This document shows positions 57,139 through 64,000 of a DNA stretch of 64,000 nt, in pieces. Source of the stretch: Verticillium longisporum (taxonomy: Eukaryota; Ascomycota; Sordariomycetes; Glomerellales; Plectosphaerellaceae). The notes below the pieces were generated by a model. It searched no databases, had not been told where the DNA came from, and saw nothing but the letters and a program-made list of their open reading frames with translations. Within the stretch, counting starts at the first letter, position 1; each line of letters starts with the position of its first letter. The translations under genes and the position numbers were made by a program. The stretch is taken from assembly GCA_019188255.1 (NCBI GenBank), contig JAETXT010000003.1:4898001-4962000 (forward strand), given 5' to 3'.

Positions 57139-58024
57139 CTGATCTTAGTGCTGAAGGTGCGTTCGACGAGGCTGTTAAAGGGGTCTCTGCTATTGCGCAT
57201 ATCGCGACCATTTCCACCTTGGATCCGGACCCGAACAACGTCGTTCCTCAGACTGTCGCTGGTACAGTATCTATCCTACAGGCCGCCCTCACTGAGCCCT
57301 CAGTTCAGCGGGTCATTTACACTAGCACGCTTCTCACCTCCACCTTCCCAGCGCCTGGCAACGATATTCAGGTCAAGCGCCATACTTGGAACGATGCCGC
57401 CGTTGAAGCCGCTTGGGCTCCGCCTCCGTATCTTTCGTCCCGCAGTATGCTCACCTACACCGCCAGCGAGGTCGCTGCGGAGAAGGAGTTTTGGAAGTTC
57501 GCCGAGGAAAGAGATCCTCACTTCACGATCAACGTGGTCTCCCCTGCCTCTATCACTGGCGAGCCCCTTCATCCGAAGCATGCGGATTCGCCAGTCTACT
57601 GGGTGAAGCCGTTATATAAAGGAGACAAGACTGCGCTGGAGATATTCCAATCTTGTAAGAACAAGCCTTTGAAGCTTGAAATACCGGGAAGGTGCACACT
57701 AACTAGATACTAGCTTTCTTTGTTGACGTCAAGGACATCGCACTACTCCACGTCGCAGCCATTCTGGATCCCGATATCAAGAACGCACGTCTACAGGCTT
57801 GGGGACATAGTCAGCATTGGAACGACCTCCTGGCTGTTCTGCGCAACCTACGCCCACAGGAGGAATTCATTCCCGACTACCCAGACCGATCCCTCTTGAC
57901 GATTTCCACCGACTTTTCAGACTAGTTTGCCCTTCTTAAAAAATGGGCCGGCTAGAACGGGTGGAGATCTCTGGAAAGCAGCATCGGGGAAGGCATAAAC
58001 TCACCTTACTTCATGAGTGAGTGA

Positions 58025-60430
58025 TACTCGACAGCTTGGCGGTGATTGGTCTGTCTGGGATAGCATTGAATCATTCACTGCTATTGAAACGGACCGCCAA
58101 TTGTTCCTACATATGAGGCACGCATTGCCAAACACTCGGTCAATTATACCAAGTTCTGACTGCCAAGATCTATATACCGTGCCCTGAAGCCTTGAACAGA
58201 GTGCACTGCGCTTGCATATCTGACCACTTTATTATAAAAGTTCCTCTAAGAGCTTTGAGTGATACTTCATTCCGATCCGGCCGCTTTGATTTGCTGAATG
58301 GCTAGGGACTAGGGGGTCTTCAATCCTCAAATTCCCCAAGATCTCGAAATAGCATTCGTCGTCGCATTAAAGAAGGAAATGATAGAATTATATAAGGCAT
58401 GTAACATGCAGCACGCAACGCGCGCTCTATAGAACAATAGCTGTGTCAAAGACGACGCTATAGCACTGTGCGACTAATAGATCTTTACAACGCCCCAACC
58501 GGGTCGTCATCGGGACACCAGGCAGGACACCCCGCTTGCGCCGCACAGGCTTTTAGGATCGCGAAGACAACGGTCAGCCATCTAACATGGCCTCATGACT
58601 ACTAAGGATAGGAGGGATAGGAATAAAAGGGCAGACATTCTTGTACTTTTAGATACGGCCTTTCTCACGACAGTGATTAATCTAACTCTTGCCTTATATC
58701 CATTGTAACGAGAACGCAACGCCTTGTGACACCCATCGCTTTCAACCTCAGCTTCTGCTATATAATAACCCTAACCCCTATGACAATTCTTTTCTCTCTC
58801 AGAAGTCTGTCAGTAACAGTTATAGTCAGGTCATCTATAGCCCCGCCCATGAGCTCGTTCGACATCGATACCTGGTCACCTCATTTCATCATCCCCAGTG
58901 CCAAACCCCAGCTCATAGATCTGACTCGAGACCACAGCGGCTGAAGATTTGGTTGAAATGTCTTGACGCATGACGCGAGTCGCATGCACGCACAAGGGCA
59001 GCCGCGGTAGTCGGCTATTGGCAGGTTTTCCTGAACGTATTGTCTCAGCGAGCGAATCAACGGTCTCCCACCATAGCAGCGACATGGATTGATTCCGTCG
59101 CACGAGATCGCGCAGTGAAGTGAGAATGGTCGGCGCACGGCTTGGGGAGATTCATTGTACCCATGCTTCGTTACGGGTGCCGAGCAGAGAGGAAACACAG
59201 ACCAGTCTCGGCTCCCAGGATCGGTGGTGGCGGCGCAAAGTGAGACAGGCACAGGCATTGTTACGCTCGAGGACAATCGCTGCTCTGCATAGGTGTGCTT
59301 TTCCAAAAGCCTAGAAGCATCACCTTTCATCCCTTTGATGCCGAAATTTGGCCTCAGTACTTCATATGATCGACAGCCAAGTGGCAGAAAATAGATGTCG
59401 CCAATTGAATTAAAGGATAGAACGAATAGTACATCTACATGCCTGTACGTTACTTGTTTTTTACAGACCTACCCGCTATAACCATGTACTGAGTGAGTAC
59501 CTGTCAAGATCCATATTAGAGCTATTCAGGCAGGCGGTGATCAGTATATGTACTGAGGCCAAATTTCGGCATCAAAGGGATGTGAATAATCTTCACTATC
59601 CTTCCCCCCCTACCTCATGCAAATGGCTGAGTCTTTGGACAGACTTCCACATGCTCATCAAGATCGACATACCGAGGTCGTGGCTAATCGGCCACACACC
59701 AACTGCAGCAAACGCGAGACATCAGGGCACGTCGAGAAAAGGTTCAAGCTGCCCGCATGCCAATCTGTCCCAGTACGGCCATGATTGGCCCACCCCAAGG
59801 CCAGATCACAGCTCCAAATGAGGGGTCAAGCACAGCATCGCCGTGAACCAAGACTCGAGTGCCCTGTGACCCCTGCCACTCCCCCTGGTAGTCCCCTGTA
59901 GTGTAACTTTATTCGAGCGTCAACACTGGCCCCTTGGCCCTGTGCCAAGCCTCTGAATGTGGCATGCCTCTGGGCCCTTTTGCTGGAGCTGGACCTCCCA
60001 TAGGACAGGCACAGGGCCGCCATAGCTCCAAGGGAACACGGGCGGATGGCGAACTTGTCTTGGGCTATGGGGGAGGTTGGCGCGCGATGTACCCTACCAC
60101 ATGTAGTGATGCCTGCCCAGCTCGAGCTTGGCATGCTCTACGGGTCACACAGGAGAGGGTCGCTATGAACATGTGCGCATGCCCTCCTCTTGAGCAAGGG
60201 CAACATAAAGAAACACCTTGGTCTCGCCTGTCCTCCCCAGTGTGCTCAATGGCGCTGACCTTCTCGTTGACTGGGTTGCTGGGTCGACTTGAACACCATT
60301 ATTGGATTCAGGCGTGACTTTTAAGGATTTCACTACATACCTACCTCAGGGCCGCCTGCAGGCTGGTCACATCTTTTGTTGCTCCATTTCCACACGGCAC
60401 ACGAACGACGTGCCCGCAGCCCTATTCGCG
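58025..60430. other. Long intergenic region
   Basis: 2.4 kb without a supported gene, containing the inverted-repeat element at 59328-59582 and, at its end, the promoter of the sugar transporter. Confidence 0.55.
59328..59582. mobile_element. MITE-like element with 33-bp perfect inverted repeats
   Basis: A 33-bp arm at 59328-59360 (starts CATCCCTTTGATGCCG) is matched perfectly, inverted, at 59550-59582. The 189-bp interior is non-coding. Total length about 255 bp. Perfect arms suggest recent activity, but I cannot define a target-site duplication, so the superfamily is unassigned. The alternative is a simple intergenic hairpin. Confidence 0.6.
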
Positions 60431-62178
60431 ATGGAGGACAAGAAAGTCGCTGCCGTTGAAGATTTCGACAAGGTTGCAAGTAATGGCAGTGTCTTGACGG
60501 CACCGCTCGAGACGAACGAGTTCACACACCTCAAGCTCCGACAGTCTCTCTGGAAATGGCGTCGCATCGTCTTCTATTGCATGGGTATGACCTCTGCCAT
60601 CCTCATGTACGGATATGACTATGTCATCGTCGGCACAGTCTCCGCCATGCCCAGCTTTCAGTCAGTTCCTCCTTCGTGCCCAGTACCAACTGACCACAGC
60701 ACCAAGCATGCTGACGAACAATGCAGAAAGGATTTTGGCTACCAGCTCGACGGTGAATGGATCCTTCCTTCTCTATGGCTCGGCCTCTGGAACTTTGCCT
60801 CACCAGGCTGCTCCATGATCGGTGCTCTGGCTGGCGGCCTCTTCCAAGACCGCTATGGTCGCCGCGGGTCCCTCGCCGTCGGCTCCTTCCTGTCGGCCAT
60901 CGGCGTCGCTGTCTGCTTCGTCTCGTACCTATCGGGCGATATAGATACCCGACGCGGCCTCTTCCTCGCCGGCAAGGGATTCCAGGGCGGCGCCATCGGC
61001 ATGGTCATGGCCACGACGCAGACGTACATGTCCGAGGTGCTGCCGCCGAACCTGCGCGGCCCGCTGCTCGCCTTCTTCCCCATCTTCACGCTCCTCGGCC
61101 AGCTTGTCGGCGCTGGCGTCATCTATGCGTGTCTCGACCTGAGCAACGGCTACACCATTTGCTTCGCGACCCAGTGGCCCTTTTCCGCCCTGCCCATGAT
61201 CATCGCCTTCTTCATCCCCGAGAGCCCGACTTACCTCATCCGCCAGGGTCAGCACGACAAGGCCCTCAAGGCGCAGACGCGACTCGACGAGCCCGGCGCC
61301 GACACGCCCGCCGCGCTGGCCGTCATTCGGAGGAATATTGAGCACGAGAGGGAACAGGCGCAGGCGACGTACACTGACTCGTTCCGGAAGCCGAATCTCC
61401 GACGCACTCTGATTGTCATGTTTGCAAACTTGTTGCCGCAGCTCTTTGGCCTGACGCTGCTGTCCAAGTCGAGCTACTTCCTCCAGATCGTCGGTATGGA
61501 TGACGACAAAAGTGTCATTCTGTTGATGCTCGGCATCGTCTGTGGTCTGATCACCAATATCGTCAGTATCTGGGTGCTTTCACGGGTGGGTAGGAGGAAG
61601 CTTCTGCTCATCTCGTTGAGTGTTGCCTCTGTGCTGTGGGCTGGCATGGGTATCTGCGGCATCTGGTCTGGTGAAGTCGTGGTTGCGTAAGTCGAACCCC
61701 TTTTGACATCCATCATTGCGAGTCGTGACCAGGCTGACCCAACAACAGATATACTGCGGCGTCCATGATTGCTGTTGTTATCACTACGAGCTTGGGTGCC
61801 TGGCCCTGCTCCCACGTCGTCAGCGCCGAGACGTCGGCTCTGCATCTACGAGCCAAGGCCCAGGGCATCGGCTGGTTCACGTCGGGAGCTGGCAACTCGA
61901 TTTTCGGCTTTGTGCTGCCGTACATCTTCAACCCTGATCAGGGCAACCTTCGGGCGAAGACGGGTTTCGTGTTTGCTGGCTTGTGTCTTCTCGCCGCTGC
62001 TGTTACATTCTTTGAGGTCCCAGAAATGAAAGGTCGCACTCCGGGTGAAATAGATCGCATGTTTGAGCTCGGGCTGTCCGCCAGGCAGTTCAGGGCATGG
62101 CATAACCCTAGCGCAAATTTGAACGATGGCGAGGGCGAGAAGCAAGATGGAGGTCGGGGTCCAGCAACACCTGTTTAA
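60431..62178 (+). CDS. MFS sugar transporter (alpha-glucoside/hexose permease type)
   Basis: Exons 60431-60660, 60727-61686 and 61749-62178 give 539 aa. The first intron is 66 nt and contains no stop in frame, so it could be mis-annotated as coding; removing it joins MPSFQ to KDFGYQLDGEW as in homologs. Sugar-porter landmarks are YGYDYVIVGTVSAMPSF in segment 1, GLFQDRYGRRGSL, PESPTYLIRQG, SRVGRRKLLLIS and ETSALHLRAKAQGIGW, then VPEMKGRTPGEIDRMFE at the C-terminus. About twelve membrane segments are visible. The family is proton-coupled uptake at the plasma membrane; pattern and C-terminus resemble fungal alpha-glucoside (maltose) permeases. An upstream in-frame ATG at 60302 adds 43 residues of no recognisable feature and is less likely. 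Confidence 0.93.
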
Positions 62179-62349
62179 TACTCAGCTATTCCAATGATAG
62201 GATGCATCCTGGCTCTGAATCATGCTAAAGTATATTTCGCTACGATGACGCATTCTTGATGCAACAGCCGTATTGATCTGAGTCTAGGTGGACCTAGATA
62301 CCAAAGAGTACAGTAAACCGCCACGTAACTGACATAGAAGCCATCGCCG

Positions 62350-64000
62350 TCAAACTTTCAGCAACTCCTGCCTCAAACCTGGCGATGTTACACTGACGAC
62401 CCTTCCATCCTCGAACTTGAAATAAATCTCATCGATTGGCAGTCCCGCAAATCTCAGTCCGTCCTGCGCGATCCACGTCTCACACTGCTTGGCAAAGATC
62501 CCAGTTTTGTTCTTCGATGAATGGCCCTCAAAATACACCAACCACCTGTCGTCTGTACCGACCGGGTACGCCCTCGCATCAATACTGAGGAGATCCTCCC
62601 GTCCAGGAAACCCCAGCCAAGCATCGAGAATGCTGCCATTGCCGAACATCCACTCCTCAATCTTGAGCCCTGGACCATCATCAACGGCTAGAGTCAGCAA
62701 GCCGGTCTCAGAGGCGTAGGTGCCACCATAGGTAGCTTCCGCCTGAGCTCGCGTGAGCGACTCCAAAGTTGGAATGAGGGTGCGGATCACAACATCGAGG
62801 AGGTCCCTGACGGCGGTAAAGGCCTCTTGGCCAGCGGTATTGATGGAGAGACCGACACCATAAGCAGGAAAGAAGGCAATGTGTGCGGCGTAAAACGGCA
62901 GGTTTCCGGTTTTGCTATAGATCTCTATCGGGAGGCCGTCGGGTGTCAGGTCGTTGGGACGGTAGATCTCCCAAGGCATACCAACGCCTTCGGAAGGGTT
63001 GGCAGTGAAGACAACTGGTTTAAGCCACATGGCAGTGTCGGCACGGGAGAGCTGCTCGTGTTTGAGGATGCTGCGGATGAAGGACTGCAAATCGTGTGGC
63101 GTTGAGAACATACCGCCGGTACTGTCGTAGTTGGCAAGTGGTCTAGTATACCACTCGAGGCCGCCAACGGGGATGATGCCTTTTTCGACAACGGGCACTA
63201 TGGTACCTGTATTTTTGAGTTTGAGTGGCACGGCGATGCGATCATTCAGGGCATCGGCGTAGGAGAAGGACGTAATATTCTCGACAGCAAAGCCGAGGAT
63301 TATGTAGGCAAGATTGCTGTATGCAGCGTTGGTGCCGGGCTGCCAGGTAAGATTCGAGAATTTGAGTCCATCAAAGGATTCTGCGCCAATCAGTATAGGT
63401 TACGTCAAATCGGCGTAGTCTGCGAAAATAACTTGCGTCTACGAGTGCAGGGCGCCTCGCCAATCTGAATCGCATCACAAGTCGGCAGGTCCTCGGGGAT
63501 GGGTATTTTCGGGAACCCAAGCTGCTCCAGCATGACAGGCGGGATCGTAGCGGAGATGTCATATAAAAAGCCTAAGGGTATTAGTTTCATGGCTGTTTCT
63601 TGTGCTCTAGGATGTTCTTACTGTCTTGGTTGACACCAGCGAGCTGGCTTGCTAACATCCTCAATGTCGTGCCCTTATATTTGACGACGTTCTCCAGCTC
63701 CGGCACAAACTGCCATACGGGTGAATCAAGATTGAGACCTTCCTCCAAAAGAAGAGACAAGACAGTAAAAACTTTCGTCACAGATCCTAAACGGTAAATG
63801 GTGTCTCCATTGACTGTGTCGACGCCTGTGTCGTTACGAACCAGTGCTGTGTGGTGAAACTCGAAGAAAGTATCATCGGATGTAGTGATTGCGACTGAAA
63901 AAGACGTGGTCGTGACGTTGAAGTCGTTTTGGCAGGACTTGACGACATTGTCCAAGCTTTTCTTGAGAGCTGTTGCTACTCTGTCGCTCGAACTGATCTT
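62350..64000 (-). CDS. Class C beta-lactamase-like serine hydrolase, 5' end outside window
   Basis: Visible exons are 64000-63622 (open to the window edge), 63571-63443 and 63380-62350; the introns are 50 and 62 nt. The active-site SxxK is in YRLGSVTKVFTVLSLLLEEG, the YxN motif is NAAYSNLAYIILGFA, and the KTG-type motif is IYSKTGNLPFYAAH. These three define the serine beta-lactamase/transpeptidase-like family; in fungi the members are esterases, acyltransferases (LovD) or of unknown function, often secreted. The second intron uses an atypical GTAGAC donor, chosen because it restores the frame into SFDGLKF and the YxN block. The N-terminus, possibly with a signal peptide, lies beyond 64000. 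Confidence 0.88.

Larger units (their letters stand above)
49815..58024 (+). pseudogene. NAD(P)-dependent aldehyde/ketone reductase (extended SDR) split by retroelement copy B
   Basis: The 5' piece, 49815-50032, starts MSSSPLFMPAGSW and has the Rossmann loop VLVTGATGFVASYVTKLLL. The 3' piece resumes at about 57143 with DLSAEGAFDEAVKGVSAIAHIA, then VIYTSTLL, the catalytic SYTASEVAAEKEFW-type Tyr-x3-Lys region (here TYTASEVAAEK), NVVSPASITGEP, a 59-nt intron (57655-57713) and FFVDVKDIALLHVAA. This is the yeast-GRE2/ketoreductase type of SDR. Besides the 7.1-kb insertion it has in-frame stops at 49953 and 49962 near the insertion and at 57923 and 57953 in the C-terminus, most explained by C-to-T changes at CAG/CAA codons. 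The two pieces do not join in exact frame. It is clearly dead. Confidence 0.9.

Noticed and set aside
57148..57606. 152-aa frame starting MLKVRSTR to the right of copy B
   Set aside because: It is an alternative frame of the SDR gene fragment; the frame beginning DLSAEGAF carries the conserved motifs.

Overview
The window is nuclear DNA of a filamentous ascomycete (Pezizomycotina, most likely a plant-associated Sordariomycete). The evidence is short 50-90 nt introns with GTRNGT donors and CTAAC-type branch sites, a HET-domain gene, secreted plant-wall hydrolases (GH53, and GH74 with a CBM1), a Fot1/pogo DNA transposon, and two LTR retroelement copies reduced to A/T by RIP (repeat-induced point mutation). 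No rRNA, tRNA or CRISPR was recognised.

Left part (1-3.4 kb): the 3' part of a frameshifted cytochrome P450 lies outside the left edge. Upstream of it is a nested transposon pair, a decayed Fot1/pogo element inside a hAT-like MITE.

Candidate metallophore region (4.1-25 kb): a PLP-dependent gamma-replacement enzyme, a bZIP-ankyrin (bANK) regulator, a 739-aa ATP-grasp ligase, a ferric/cupric reductase, a CTR-type copper transporter, a nicotianamine synthase-like aminocarboxypropyl transferase, an ABCC-type transporter, a small NAD(P)-binding protein and a P450. Together they read as a small-molecule metal-chelator gene cluster, probably copper-linked: build a chelator (NAS-like, gamma-replacement enzyme, ATP-grasp, P450, NAD(P)-dependent enzyme), export it (ABCC), then reduce and import the metal (reductase and CTR), under a pathway-specific bANK factor. 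This is the most interesting system in the window. The product is unknown and the functional link is inferred from gene content.

Middle part (25-41 kb): ordinary accessory and catabolic genes: a metallo-beta-lactamase fold hydrolase, a GH53 galactanase, a nucleoside deaminase with a possible signal peptide, a GH74-CBM1 xyloglucanase interrupted by two in-frame TAG codons, a HET protein, a DUF1749 alpha/beta hydrolase, and a second ferric reductase with a 1-nt frameshift.

Right part (41-58 kb): two copies of one 7.1-kb LTR element (214-bp LTRs, 5-bp target duplications), both strongly A/T-shifted and both with pol on the minus strand. The left copy carries a younger, non-degraded 287-bp solo LTR. 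Between them is a 1.6-kb island holding a transcription-factor-like gene and the 5' piece of a reductase (SDR) gene. The second copy landed inside this SDR gene, and its other piece resumes at 57.1 kb.

Right end (58-64 kb): an intergenic stretch with a 33-bp inverted-repeat (MITE-like) element, a sugar transporter, and a class C beta-lactamase-like serine hydrolase cut by the window edge.
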